Assembly: GCA_963377175.1 (NCBI GenBank)
Contig: CAUJNA010001236.1
Span: 940,696-1,004,695 of the forward strand
DNA from: Effrenium voratum
Taxonomy: Eukaryota > Sar > Dinophyceae > Suessiales > Symbiodiniaceae
Direction: 5' to 3'
DNA length: 64,000 bases
Positions 32,387 through 45,500 of this stretch are shown piece by piece (positions within the stretch are counted from its first letter, which is position 1; every line of letters starts with the position of its first letter). The notes under the pieces were generated by a model. It searched no databases, had not been told where the DNA came from, and saw only the letters and a list, made by a program, of their open reading frames with translations. The translations under genes and the position numbers were made by a program.

Positions 32387-33177
32387 ACGATCACCAGCAC
32401 CATCTTCAGCAGCAACAGCAAACAAGCTGCAGCTTCGACATCATTAGCAGCCGCAGCAGCAGCTGTTTGCTGCTTCTGCCATTGCCAATGCTGCTCATGC
32501 TGGGTTTTGCTCCTGCTATTTCTGTTGTTGATGCTGGCGCCTGCTGTCGGTAGTGTCCGAGATGCCGCCGCGCGTGGTCTTGCTGTTGAAGCTGCCCTTG
32601 GAACTGGTTATGTTGTGTTGGCTGCGTGGCAGTGATGTGTTTGTTTGGGTATTGTGTCTGATTTGTTGTTTTGTGATGCCAAATTCGCTGGCAGGCTGCT
32701 CGCGCCCATCGTCGAGATCGGTCCAGGCCCAGGTCTCGCCCATGAATTGGCAAGGACACCTGCCACTTGAAGCGACTGCACTGTCATTTATCATTTGTCA
32801 GTGTCGTGTTCGACACAATGTTGCAGAACTTTGTTTGTGTCAGGCTTTGCCAGTCTTCTTTCTGAACTTGCCCAACATGGCCACGGCCATGGCTCAGGGC
32901 ACCCTGGCCCAGTTTGTATGTGTGCTGTTGCCGCAGTTGCGCAGTCAATGATGACAGTGTCGTGCTTGTTGCGGGCTGGTTGTGGGAATCATGGTGGCCA
33001 CCGCAGCTGTGTCCAGCCAAGCGTGTCATTTGTCAGTGTCATTGTCATTGTCGGCAGGATGCAGGCAGGCCGCTTGTTGTCATGAAAACTTTTGATATCA
33101 ATGTCAAATTAAATTGTTTGCGCGCAATGCCATCCGTCAGTGTCAGCTGTCTTGCCGCCTGTCACTGCCCCGCGCAG
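32387..33177 (+). other. Unresolved stretch with possible first exons of the phosphatase-like gene
   Basis: Short acceptor-preceded open blocks occur, such as LLAPIVEIGPGPGLAHELAR after CAG at about 32,695 and MATAMAQGTLAQF near 32,876, separated by TGTCA-rich sequence. They may be 5' exons of the next gene; none is strong on its own. Confidence 0.3.
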
Positions 33178-36100
33178 GATGTGGTCGTATGGCCGGACTT
33201 CGTGATCATCATGGGCTGGGGGAAGAAGAAGAAGCAGCGAGTTGCGCCTTGACAACACACTTGTCTGTCAGTGTTTTGTGTGTATTTAGTCAGTGCTTTT
33301 CCAATTCTCATTTTTCATAATATTTGCAAAAAAATTGCCATTGTCAGTCAAATTTACAGTGTCATTTAGTTTGTCATTGTCACAGTTGTTTCCTGGGCTG
33401 AGTCGGTGCCCTTCGACGGACGAGTGCTGCAAGTTCCCGGCGACCTGTCGATGCTGGGGCAAAGCGTGGTCTATCACGACCTGCTGGAACTTCTCCCGGA
33501 GTCGCAGAGAGGTGAGCTGGGGCAGCGCTGCAAGAACCCTGGCATCTTTGAGGCCACTCAGAGGTCTGCGGCTTGCTAGCATTGGAAACTATTTTCCGGT
33601 CTGCCGTGAAACTTGTTTTGAATAAATGTTTACATGTAGTCAGTCAGTCTCAGTGTCAGTGTCAGTTAGTCAGTGTCACTGTCAGTTTAGTCAGTGTCAG
33701 TGTCAGTTAGTCAGTGTCAGTGCCAGTTAGTCAGTGTCAGCCAGTTTCATCACTACGAGGTGTTCAGCCCCCCCGGGGCGAAGAGGGCGCTGAAGAGGAT
33801 CTTGGAGGCGCCAGCGGAGGTGGTGCTGATCAACTGCCATGCTGGCTGGCACAGGACACCGGCCTTCTGCATGTTGCTGAGCGCATTGCTCACTGTACCT
33901 TGTCAATGTCTCACTGTCATTGCTCATTGTCGTTGCTCGAAACAAATATTATTTGATTAAGTGGTTGATTGCTTATTTTCATGTCTGTCATTTGTCGGCT
34001 CAACAGTGTCCGCTGAGGCATGTGGCGTCGGCAGCGTCTGCCTCCTGCCCAGCCTGTCGGAGGACCTTGAGTACGACTTCCGTGTGGCAATGCAGTTTGC
34101 TCGGGATAAGAACAAGACCTTCGAATCCGCGCTTCTTGCCCACAACCGGCCAAGTGTAATAATTTAATGATCTGTTGAATTGAGTGTCAGTGTCAAGCCA
34201 TCCGCCATCTTAGGATTCGTTGGCAGGATTGGGCTGCTGCCTGCACGGGATCCTTCTTTGGCAACGGCCGCCAAGTAACCTGGCCCTGGCAAGACGCCCA
34301 GCTCCAGGTGGTGAGGGTGTGGGAGGAGTTGAACGGCCAGCGCCTCGCCCGCGACAAATGTTTGTATTTTTGCGAAACGAATATCATGTTGATTGTCCTT
34401 GTCGAATTTCAATAGTCAAACATCATCACCACCTTCGAGTAACTGTTGAGTAACTTGGTCAGTTTCTTCGGTGTCAGGCTCCTGCTCCTGTCAATGTAGA
34501 GTATTGGATGGGCTTGATTATTGTCATTTGGTATCATCTGCCAAACAGCACCCATCGTCGAGCGTTGAGGATGTCCTGTCAAAGTATTGAGGCAGTAGTG
34601 TCACGGGAGTGAGTCTGGCACTTGTCACTGTCAGCTGTGATGTTTGAGTGTACTTTGCAAACTTCCTGCCAGGATCCATCTCCGCATTCGGAACCAGTCC
34701 CTCCATGATAAGAACATGGCGGCAGGTTCAAGGCCGGCCAAGGGGCCAAAGCCGGTGGAGGAGGCGGAGACGCCGGGTGCCAGTGGCAGCGTCAGTGTCA
34801 CGGATGATCAAGACCCGGCGGATGTCAGTGTCAAGGATGAGCAGGAGCCGGCCGTCAATGTCAGTGTCAAGGATGAGCAGGAGCCGGCCGTCAATGTCAG
34901 TGTCAAGGATGAGCAGTGGGAGGAGGTGAGCGTCATTGAGAAAGATGACCAGCCGGGGCCACATCCGCCAACCCAGCAGCATAACCTGCTGGAGGATGAG
35001 GTTGTGCCACCCTGCAGCAATTGGCAGCTATTCGTGGTTGTTAAACTTAGTTGTCGACATTGACATGACAATGTGACAATGACCGCAGTCTAAGTCTTGC
35101 GACTCAACAGTTGTTGTGTTGAACCGGCCAGGCAAAGCATCCTGGATGACAGCTGGATCCAGCCCACATTGAGGAGCGAGCTGGCCGGCATCCCGAGAGC
35201 GCGAGCCCTTCGGCTTTTGCCGCTTGGCTTCAGCTTTTCAGCTTTCACGCAGCAATGTCATGAGCGCAGGGAAATTGTCATTTCCTTGAACTCGATTTCA
35301 ACAATGCACCGTCCCCGAGGATGAAGCTTGTCGAGTTCGAAGGCCGGCCCCATGCGCCGCGCAACATCAACGGCTGGCTGAGAGCAGCAATTCAAGAAGA
35401 GGCTCGATCTTGAACATGAAAGAACGCCTTCTTCCGTCGTGCGAGTGTGCAGAAAAATGATGGCGGCCGGTGCCTTCTAGACATTGACATATGACAATGA
35501 CGGATGCCGCCTTGTCAAATTGCCATTTGTCATTGCCTGTGAATGGTCTTGCAGCCTGTTGCTTGCCAGGTTGCCGAATGCACGGACTTGCCAGAAACCC
35601 AGTCAGGGCGTCATTGTCATTGGCTGTCATTGTGTGCCAAACTGCGGTTTGTAAAGGGCATTTATGATCCTATGCATGTCCTGGCATGTTGTGAGATTGC
35701 GAGCAGTGATCAAGGCACTTGTGTGGTTTGCGACGTTCCTCCAGCCGGAGCAGGCGCGATTGGCTGACATACCTGCCTGTGGGGCTTTGTTTCCATGGCA
35801 AGTCCATCGTATTGCGACAGGCTGCCCATGATGAATGATACTGCTAATTTCGGCTCGAAAGCCGCCGTGTCATTGTCATTGTCATTGTCATTGTCGTTGT
35901 CATTGTCATTGTCATTGGTCATTGTCATCGTCAGTGTCTCTGCCCGCAATGTCGTCCAAAGTGGTCATTGCTGACCACCTGCCTCGGAGCTGGAGGCAGC
36001 TGGTCAATGAGGTGGACCAGCAGGCCTGTGTTGCTTCCAGTAATTGGCCAATGATTTGCAGTCTTGCACATGCTCATGCCATCAGCTACGAGTCCCCTTC

Positions 36101-37088
36101 TTGTAGGCTCAGCGCGCCCTGTACCTCGCCTTCTTGACGGATGAGGGCAAAACCCAGGAGCTGGTGTGTCTCGACTTGAATCGCGATAGTGGTTTCAAGT
36201 CAGTGGTCGTGCCAGCAGCTCCCCCTCCTCCCCGTGCAGTGGGCTGAAACTGAGGGACTTCTGGATGGACCGCGGGTGGAGGAGAATCGGCAACGCGTCG
36301 AACTGGTGCACGATGTCATGCCGCAAGCTGGTGTTTGAGCCACTCTGCAATCCGATTATCAGCCATCCTCAAAATTGTTGAATTATTGTTATCCTGGCTC
36401 TTGGGCCCGGCCAAGGCACAACATCAAGTCCGGCTATAAGAAGGACATGGATCACATGACGAAGAACGCTGACCACCAGGCCAAGAAGCAGAGGAGCATG
36501 GGGCTTAGGCTTAGGGTTTTGGGCTTGAACCAAGTGTCTTGTCAGTGTCCTGTCTCTTGCAAGATTTGTCAGTGTCTGTTGCTCTTGTCTTGAAACCACC
36601 CCTTGCCTGGCCAAGGCTCTTGAGAGGATGGCTGGTGCTTCCCACAAGGGGCTCTAACGGCGGCCACGGGAGCAAAAAAGCAAATGGCAGAGCCGCCTTG
36701 TCTTGCACTGCTGTTGAAGTTGTGGCACACGGATTTGGTTAGCGCTGGCCAGCTGAGCATTTATTGCCTTGTGTCTCCTGCTTGGTCAGGTGGCTGGTCC
36801 TCCCTGATCATCGTCGACATTCAGGCCTTGAATCAATATGGCTCACTTGTCTGCCCTTGACCTGTTCAGATTGCCAATTGGGTTCCTCACCAACCTTCAG
36901 GCCTGGTGCTGCTCGAGCTGGATGAAATTTGCTTTAGCCAGTCAATCAGACAGTCAATGTCATGTCAGCAGGTTAAGTTGCTGTCGCAGGATGGGCCCAA
37001 GGTCAGGTCAGTGTCAGTCAAGCGCCAGCCACACATGCGGCCAATGAATGACAATGACAACATGACGACAATGACAAAATCATATTGA
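33178..37088 (+). CDS. Multi-exon protein with CX5R phosphatase-like motif, giant-element gene 1
   Basis: Many short exons are readable. They include 33,178-~33,240 (DVVVWPDFVIIMGWGKKKKQ), 33,403-33,511 (VPGDLSMLGQSVVYHDLLE; clean GTGAGC donor), 33,745-~33,890, 34,007-~34,150 (LPSLSEDLEYDFRVAMQFAR), 34,233-~34,362 (FFGNGRQVTWPWQDAQLQVV), 34,673-~35,000, and 36,990-37,088 ending in TGA. The 33,745 exon holds VVLINCHAGWHRTPAF, a C-x5-R loop (Cys codon 33,835, Arg codon 33,853) of the cysteine-phosphatase type. The acidic exon at 34,673 has three in-frame copies of VSVKDEQEPA-type repeats built from the TGTCA word. Less certain exons lie at about 35,133, 35,335, 36,106, 36,245 and 36,872. The start was not found. 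Function beyond the phosphatase-like loop is unknown. Confidence 0.5.
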
Positions 37089-37165
37089 CAGCCAGACCAC
37101 ATAATAATAAGTAGTAGGCGGGGCATCATTGTTTGGTTTCGCAGTCATTGCGCCCGCTGCTTGCC

Positions 37166-40100
37166 ATGCAAAGCCTTGATGATGGTGGCGCCCAGCTGCA
37201 AAGCAAGTGGCTGCAAAGGTTTCCTTGGGTCAGGTTCTCTGCCGACGGCGCTGCCCGCTGCTCAAAGTGCGACTATGTCACGAAAAGCCCGACCTCCTTC
37301 AAGCTAAACCAGCATGAGAAATCCTTGGCCCATCTTTCAAAAACCACTGGAAACAGTGACAAGCCTTCCTTGAGGGGGGCGCCGTCAGTGGGGCAGTTCC
37401 AGGAGTTTGTTGAAGAGAAGCACAAGGGCATGTCCGCCCGCGGCAGCGGATTTGGCCAGAAGAAGTCAGCCAAGATGCTGTGGTGCATCAATGAAGCCAT
37501 ACTTGAACGGTGGCGGCGCCGCTTCAAGAATGCCATGTGCAGCTGCGTAACGCAAGATGTCCGTCAAACAACACTCAGTGTCAGGTTTTCTGCTGTCGGC
37601 AAATCATCCGGCCAGCCAGCTCAAGTAGCAGTGTTTGATTGTCATCGTCAAATGTCAGCATTCCCATCGGCCAGTGTCAGGGTTAATCCGCGCGCCGACT
37701 GCCATCCTAGGTCACGAGTTGCAGGCCGAGGCTGGCTTGGCAAGCTTCATCGTGGGCAACGTCAGCACTTCAGATCGGCTGGTGTCTGCAACGGAGAAGG
37801 CGGTCAAAGTTATGTTTGTCAAGCGGCGCAAGCCGCCAGCAGATTGGCAGGGCCCCCAACCTCTTTTTCTGAAGAGCGACTACCAGTCATTTTGCCGGTC
37901 TGTTGACACTTAAGCTCAATTATTTGTGTTTAATTTGCCAACATTGCATCATCGTGCTCGGTGATGACTGGTTGCCAATTGAGCTGTAGCCTCTTAAGGA
38001 GTGCTTCGCCAGTGACACTGCAGCCGATGAGCAGAAGGCGGGCAGGCTGATGCGCTTCGGTGTAGCTGGACAGCCTCCTCTGTTCCCTACTTTGCGGGTA
38101 CGTGTGAGGGACTTTGCTCACGCGGCTGGAAGGCCTCCTGGCTATATATTCTGAAATGCTTCCAAGTAGACACCGTTTAACTATAACTTATCACACCTGT
38201 CTTGCACCCTCAGGTTGACCAAGTGGAGCGCAGATCCATATTTGAACTCCTGCTTCCAAACGCTGATTACGGGCAAATTCTCCATCATGTCTGTAATTTG
38301 GAACTCGGCTTTCAACAAGTCCATCTTCCGGAAGTATGAGCCCTGGCCGATTAAGCTTGCAGACCAGTGGAACCTGACTCGCAGGGCGCTGTCTCAGCAA
38401 CTTCTTGGAGCTGAGGTGCTGAGAACCCGACGAGTTCCCTTTGATGCACGCAGGATTCGTTGTGTCCAGCTAGCCCGCCACCGCCATTGCTCATCACATA
38501 AGCCCACTGCCCGCTTCATACTCTTTGTAAGCGCAGTTCTCTCCACAGCTCAGGAGCCACCCAGCTTTGAATTAGTCATTGTTCAGTGTCAGTCTGTCAA
38601 TGTCAATCACATTAGTCGGAATTTTGTGGTCACGAAGTTTGCCCGGCAGTGTGTGTGAGTGAGGATTCAGTTTACCAAAGCAAAGCGATTTGCGACGATC
38701 GCGTCAGACTTCCTCAGAACCATCGACAGTGAGCGAATTCTCCAGCTATCCATGATGGCAGACGCTGCCAGCGAGGAGCTTGACCTGACACTCAGCGCTC
38801 ATCCTCTAGGAATGTCATTGTCTTTCACTTGATTCAGCTTGCAAAGTAATTACTCAGATTGTTGGATGTCGCTGTAGAAGCTTAGGATCAGAGCTGCTGA
38901 TGCCAATGACATTGACGCCGTGAAGTTTGCCAGTGTGGCTGAGCATACCATGCAACGTCTCCACGCGCTGTTTGTAAATGAGACAGCTGCGTCAATCCCA
39001 GGGTACACATCCTATGTGGCTTTGGCCTTGTCAGCACAGGGTGTTCGGCAATAAACCTACCTACTAATTTTTGATAGATAAAACATGTTTCTTGTGCTTT
39101 GGATCACCTCAGCGCCCCATGTCACTTAGCCCAGGCTCTTCGGTGGCTGCAGGAGCAGCATGTCATTGAAGTAGATGGCGGCTACCGGTCAGTGGGTGCT
39201 GATGTCTCCCAGGCCATCAAGCAGCGGTGCTTTGACCGGATGAGGTCCTGGTTTCAAATGGCTTGCCTGCAGATCAAAGCTGAGTGGGGGGAGTTCGAGG
39301 CAATCCATGCATTTGGTGTCTTCTCGCTCAAGCCCAAACTGTCATTGTCCACCGTGCGTGAGAAGCTTGACAAGCTGGTCACTGTCTTTGGGACAACGAC
39401 AAGGTCCCAAAATGCTGTGGACCGCTCTTCACCAGTTCCTGGACTACCAGGCCTATGCTTCAAAGCAACGCCCCTTGGCTGATATTAGCTTCAGCCTGCC
39501 AGTAGTCGTCGGAGTAGTGAAGCTTTGAACCAGACTTGAAGGTGGTAGTCAGCCAGTGTCTGTAATGATCACATTTGGGCAAGGTGCAATGATTGCTGAT
39601 GATGAGCGCCATCCGGATGTGACATCCTGGTGCTTGTCTGTCAGCAAAAAGCCCCAGCCAAGCAACGACCGTGACCTCACGTTGATGGTTGCCCGCTCGC
39701 TGATGCTCAAGCGGGCCCACTCCTCTGGTAATGAGCGGGACTTTGCCGACATAGTTTGCCGGTTGGGGAAGTCGCGCATGGCCGCCAAGGCGCAAATCAA
39801 ATCGATGGAGCGCCGCTTACGCGAGGCTTGCAGCAGCCCTGCTGCCACAGCGAAGCTCATCACGGCGGCGAGGGCTGTGTGGGCGCAGGGGTTTGGAGCG
39901 CAAAGGTCAGCGGGCAAAAGCCAACGAGGGCCGAACTGGATATCTGGTGCCAAGCTGGCAGCGAAAAGGGCTGTGGCTTGGCAAGGCTTAGGCCACACCT
40001 TGCCATATGACTTCTGTATTTCACTCCATGACAATGACAATCGTGACAGTTTGTTGATGTTTGTTGGCAGCCATGGAAATAATACTTGCTTGACATTGAC

Positions 40101-41596
40101 ATTGACATTGGCCATGAAAGCTGCCTTTCTTTGAACCTTCAGGCGCGGTCGGCGACTGACTCCGAGCAAGCGTGGGTGAAGCGCCGCCGGCTTGCAGTGG
40201 AGAAGCAGGTGACTTTAACTGAGTCGACAATGACGATTGATCAGCTGCAGCGCTCGGCCAAGCAGAAAGGCAGCACCCCGCTGAATTCTGACCAGGCAGG
40301 CAAACTTCTCGAGCTTGCCTCGCGGCTGCATTGGGTGTGGAGGTTGTCATTGTCATTGTCACAGTTGTCCTTGTCAGTGTCAATGTCGACCGTCATTGCT
40401 GCCACAGCTTCCAGTGGGAAGCGCAAGTGTCACAACAGCTGAGGTAAAGAAGCGAAGGTTTGAGGCCCAGCAAATGGGCAATTTGAGGAAGACCGAGAAG
40501 TTGTCTCCTGAGGACTACAGCGCTCGTGCCAAGACACTTGCCTGGCCAATCATTTTCCATTCTGTCATTATACATTGGCGAGCACATTCTAATTGTGCCC
40601 CCAACTGGCCAAGGAAGCAGCAAAAGGGTGATGAGGACAGGGCGCCTGACTTAGCTTCCTTAGCCTGTCTGTGTAAGAAGCTAGCCTTCCTCAGCGCCTC
40701 TGCTTGCCACCAAAGGCCAAGAAATCCCAGACAATTGAGAAGAAGTTCGCCCGCAAGACTACCCCCAATTTGGCTGGCGCGCTCCTTGAGCGGCAGAGTT
40801 GGGCAGGCAGTGTGTAACCACAATCTTTGGGCAGCCAAGGCTGGTCTATGTGGCCAAATGTGTCACCTCCCCAGCGGGCGCGAAGTCTCATTCGGCAGTT
40901 GACAGCCACTGAGACGACATCCTTGATGGACGCAACAGCCTTCATTGCGCGAGATGTCTTGGATCCTGGTCAGCGTGTCTCGTGGCGGGCGAAGTTGGCG
41001 GGGGGGGTGGTCTTGACCACCAAGCTGCATGGGCCCTGGATCAAGTGCCCTTGCCTGCTGTTTTGTGATATTGTCTCCAGGCCACTTTTCCAGTAACAAG
41101 GGTCGCCAGCCAGCCAACTCCTGACTGGACATGTTCCTGAGCATGTCGCCGTCCCTGTCAGACTTGTCATTGTAATTTACTTTGTCAGTGTCCATTTTTC
41201 TTGAGCTAAGGTATAACGGTGCGGCCAGCATCTCGACCAAGAGGTACCTCGTCATCACCCCTCAGTTTGACAAAGCGCACCCGGCCCTGGCTGAGATCGC
41301 CCGCCACTCTCTCATCACTCACGGCCGCGGTGGCTGGGTATGCCGTGCTGCTGGGCTGCATTTTGCCGGGTTGCAACACCAGCCTTTGTTCTATTTGCCA
41401 CTTGGTGAACTTGAAACAGCTGCTAGGATGTGAAGCAGGTCACTGGGAACACGGCGCCAAATGTCGTGCTGGCGGCAGTGTCAGAGAAAAAGTACCCCGG
41501 CAAGCACACTGTCACGCATGACAGCCGTAGCTTTATGAGCTGGCCTTTGGTCCGGCGTGTTGCGGCCAGCAACCTGAACCAGGCATCCTTGTAGTT
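37166..41596 (+). CDS. Zinc-finger protein with weak hAT-transposase resemblance, giant-element gene 2
   Basis: The first exon (ATG 37,166; donor after 37,584) begins MQSLDDGG. It contains WLQRFPWVRF, then CSKCDYV...LNQHEKSLAH, a BED/TTF-like C2H2 finger as found at the N-terminus of hAT-derived proteins. Later exon-like blocks: about 37,712-37,900, 37,995-38,098, 38,218-38,410, 38,684-38,805 (RILQLSMMADAASEELDLT), 38,878-39,000, 39,137-39,365 (WFQMACLQIKAEWGEFEAIH), 39,585-39,905, 40,143-40,340, 40,448-40,540 and others. The last runs from ~41,434 (VKQVTGNTAPNVVLAAVSEK) to TAG at 41,594. Order and residues faintly recall hAT-type transposases, but the element's 4-bp target duplication is not the 8 bp usual for hAT. 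It is the best candidate for the transposase of this insertion, at low certainty. Confidence 0.45.
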
Positions 41597-41879
41597 CAAC
41601 AATAGTAGGTGCCCTGAGCCTGCCGGAAGTCTGTCATCACTCTCATCCTTTTTTCTTAAAAACTGGGGATGCTTTTCAAATCAATTGGAACCTCGTCGCC
41701 CAACCTGTCAATTTTCAACAGTCAGTCAAGTCAGTTTCAATTGTAAGTGATTTACTCCCGTCAGGCTCAGAGGTCAGTTCGACATTGACAATTGAATTGA
41801 CAATGGCGACTGATTTGACTTGAAGGACCAGACCTTCTAAGTCTAATTTTGCACTTGTCGGCCAGCGGGGGAGCTGCAG

Positions 41880-42330
41880 ACTGGAAGAAAAGTAGTAAAT
41901 GGCGTCGGGGGGCCCACCCCCGATCCCGTAAGGGTGCACCCCCCTTTTTTGCTTAGCGAGTCCGGGGCGCCCCCGATTCCGTAAGGGGAGCAATTTGGCC
42001 CGCATATCCTTAAGGAGCGCTTCAAATAACAGGTACACTCCGTAAGGGGGGGGGCCGCCACGGCCCCCCCCCTTAGCGAGTGGGGGGCGCCCCCGACTCC
42101 GTAAGGGGGGGGTCGAACCCCCATGTGGGATTTGCTAAGGGGGGGGGCCGCCACACCCCCCCCCTTAGCGAGTGCCAAATAGGGGTTCAGCCCCCCCCTT
42201 AGCGAGTGGGGGGCGCCCCCGACTCCGTAAGGGGGGGGGGCGCCACGGCCCCCCCCCTTAGCGAATCCCACAGTGTTAAGCCGGGACGGTAAATTCTGAA
42301 GGTGCTTCTTAAGGATATGCATTCCATTGG
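41880..42330. repeat. Chain of GC-rich hairpins bracketed by internal TIR-like sites
   Basis: At least five copies of TCCGTAAGGGG / CCCCTTAGCGAGT half-sites alternate with GGGGGGCGCCCCC cores, so neighbouring runs of G and C can fold back on each other. On the left a right-TIR-like GCATATCCTTAAGGAGCGC (near 42,002) and on the right a left-TIR-like GTGCTTCTTAAGGATATGC (near 42,302) bracket it. It lies between genes 2 and 3 of the giant element. It might act as a structured regulatory, recombination or termination region. Confidence 0.7.
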
Positions 42331-42573
42331 CATCACCGAAGCCTTTTTGGCCCTTAACTTATGTCATTGTCAGCCTGCTCGCGTGGACCCACCACTGCCC
42401 GGCGCCGCCCCCAAATGCCTTTGATGCAGCGCAGGTTGAAACTGTCGAGTGGACAGGTTGCCTTTAACACCCGTTGCTGTTTTTGGCTTGTAGGAGTCGC
42501 CTGGTAACCACTGATTATCATTGGTCATTGTCAATCAGCCAGTGTCTTTTTGAATAGTCCTCCGCCGCCGGTC

Positions 42574-45500
42574 ATGTCCGGCTTCGTGTCTGGCCGGGAT
42601 GCTGATGACTTTGGCTGGCCACAGCCACCCACAGAGGTGCCCTTGACCCAGAAGTCTGTCGAGGCGTCGGAGTCCAACAACGACGAGTGCCAGTCACAGT
42701 CTGAGGAGGACATAGTGATGAAGCGGCCCGCTTCAAAGGTAGATGCAGCCCTGCAAAAAAAGGTGGCCAATTCGTCAATGTCGTCAAACAAGAAGCCAGC
42801 CAGGAAGGAAGTCATGCCAGAGAAGCCGACGAGGGCCACCAAAAAGAAAGCCATGCCTGTCGCCGCCGCTGGCAGCAAACCCGACGTGGAGGACAACAAC
42901 GCGGAGCCCCCCGCAATCATGAAGAAGCCCGCGGCCAAGAAGCTGGGAGACCCTGCCACGACTGGGTGCTCCAAATGCTACTTCCGCGGGTGTCGAGCAT
43001 GCAACTGGCGCGGGTCTTTCCAGAAGCGCGCCCGGCTCACCGGCGACAAAAACACGGACAATCTGGCCGAGCAAGGTGATCCAAAGGATGTTGATTGACA
43101 CTGACGATTGACAGTGAATTTCTGAAATGACGGCTGGCATTCTCAAACACATGCAGCCTGGTCGGGCATTTTGAATCGCGCGGCTGCTGCGGGAAAAAAG
43201 CCACCATTGTTTTGCCCTTGTCTTTGTCACGTCATTGTCGGTTCTTTTGCCCACACGCCCAGGCCATGCCCTTGAAGCAGTTGAAGAAGGTCATCCGGAT
43301 CGGGTCGGACTGCACCGGCCTAGGCACTGATGCCATTTCTTGTGCCGGGGCCTTGGTAGCTTCTGGTAATTGCAATGGCCTTGAAAACTTGATTTGTGTG
43401 GCTCACCCATCTGCGGCAAGAGCCTGCCACAGTCAGGCTGAAGTTGGTGTTCAAGAACATCTTCTGCTCAGACATCAGTGGTCATTGTCGCCAAGTTCTG
43501 AAACGCAGCCGTCATCGTCCCAAAAGGTTGTTCAGGCAGGCTACCGTGAAGGCGCCAGCCGTGGATCTGTACACGGCCGGCTTCCCGTGTCAGCCGTACA
43601 GCGCCGAGGCTGCACCTTCAGACGCAGCCTGTCAGCCGTCGGTTTGGCAATCCACTGGAGGGTCAGTGCAAAATTTCATTAACCTAAGAATAGTTTAATC
43701 AGCTTAGCCCAGGACGAGTGAGCGTGCAGTGGTGTAAGTGTGAGTGCGAGTGTGACAGAGTGAGAGAGTGAGAGCGAGAGAGAGAGACAGAGAGAGTGAG
43801 TGAGAGAGAGAGAGAGAGTGAGAGAGTGTGAGTGAGAGTGAGTGAGAGAGTGAAGAGTGAAACTGAGAGGGAGAGGCAGAGCGTTTTTTGAGAGTTAGAG
43901 TGGGAGTGTGAGCGCGTGAGTGCCTGCGAGTTGTCAATTTCAATTGCCAGTTGTCATTCAGTCGGCGGGTCGGTTAGCTAAGTCACTCATCCATTAAAGT
44001 GTTTCACTCATTCGTTGAATCACACATTCAATCGTTCAATCATTAAACTCATGGATTTGTTTTCTCAGGAGTTCACCCTTTCATCCATTCATCCATCCAT
44101 TGTCATTCATTCGTTCGTTCATTCGTTCTTTCCTTGATTCATTCATTCCTCCGTCCGTTCATTCGTTCATTCATTCATCCATCCATCCACCCATCCATCA
44201 ATCCATTCCATCCATCCATCCATTCATTCATTCATTCATTCATTCATTCATTCATTCATTCATTCATTCATTCATGCATTCATTCATTCATTCATTCATT
44301 GATTTCTTTTATGTATTTCTTTATTGTTATGTCTTTCCTGCTTTCTTTCTCTATTTGTTTTTCATTTCTTTCTTTATTTTGTTTCTTTCTTTCTTTCATT
44401 TGTTTGTTCGTTCTTTCATTCGCTCATTCATTGGTTCACTCTTTCCTTCGTTCATACATTCATTCATTCATTCATTCATTCATTCATTCATTCATTCATT
44501 CATTCAGTCATTCATTCATTCGTTCGTTCATTCATTCATTCATTCATTTTGTCATTCGTTCGTCATTCATTCATCCATTTCATCCATTCATTCATTCATT
44601 CATTCATTCATCCATCCATCCATCCATGAAATCATTAACTCATTCATTCGTTCATTCATTCATTCGTTCATCCATCCATCCATTCATTCATTCATTCATT
44701 TTGTTCACTTGTTCATGTATTCATTCATCATTCATCATTCATCATTCACTCACTCACTCACTCACTCACTCACTCATTTCATCATTTCATCATTCATTCA
44801 TTCATTCATTTTCATTTCATTTCATTTCATTCATTCATTCATTCATTCATCATTCCATTTCATTCATTCATTCATTCATTCATTCATTCATTCATTCATT
44901 CATGTATTCATTCATGCATTCATTCATTCATTCATTCATTCGTTCGTTCGTTCGTTCGTTCATTCATTCATTTGAAGTCATTTCATTTCAGTTCATTTCA
45001 TTCATATCGTTTGTTCGTCCGTCATTTGTTCATTCATTCATGTGCTTGTTCAATCATTCATTCATTCATTCATTCATTCATCCATCCATCCACCCATTTC
45101 ATTCATTCATTCATTCATTCATTCATTCATTCATTCAGTCATTCATTCATTCATTCATTCACTCACTCACTCACTCACTCACTCATTTCATTCATTTCAT
45201 TCATTCATTCATTCATTCATTCATTCATTCATTCATTCATTCATTCATTCATTCATTCATTCATGTATTCATTCATTCATTCATTCATCCATCCATTCAT
45301 TCATTCATTCATTCATTCACTCATTCACTCATTCGCTCATTCGTTCATTCATCCATTAATTCATTCGTTCAACCAATCAATCATTCATTTCATTTCGTTT
45401 CATTTTTCATTTCATTTAATTTCATTTTCATTTCATTTCAGGTCATTGTCATTTCATTTCATGTGCATTTCATTCACTTCATGCATTTCATTATTTATGT

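Noticed and set aside
36498..36520. Telomere-like CTTAGGCTTAGGGTTTTGGG
   Set aside because: Only one degenerate copy; no TTTAGGG array.
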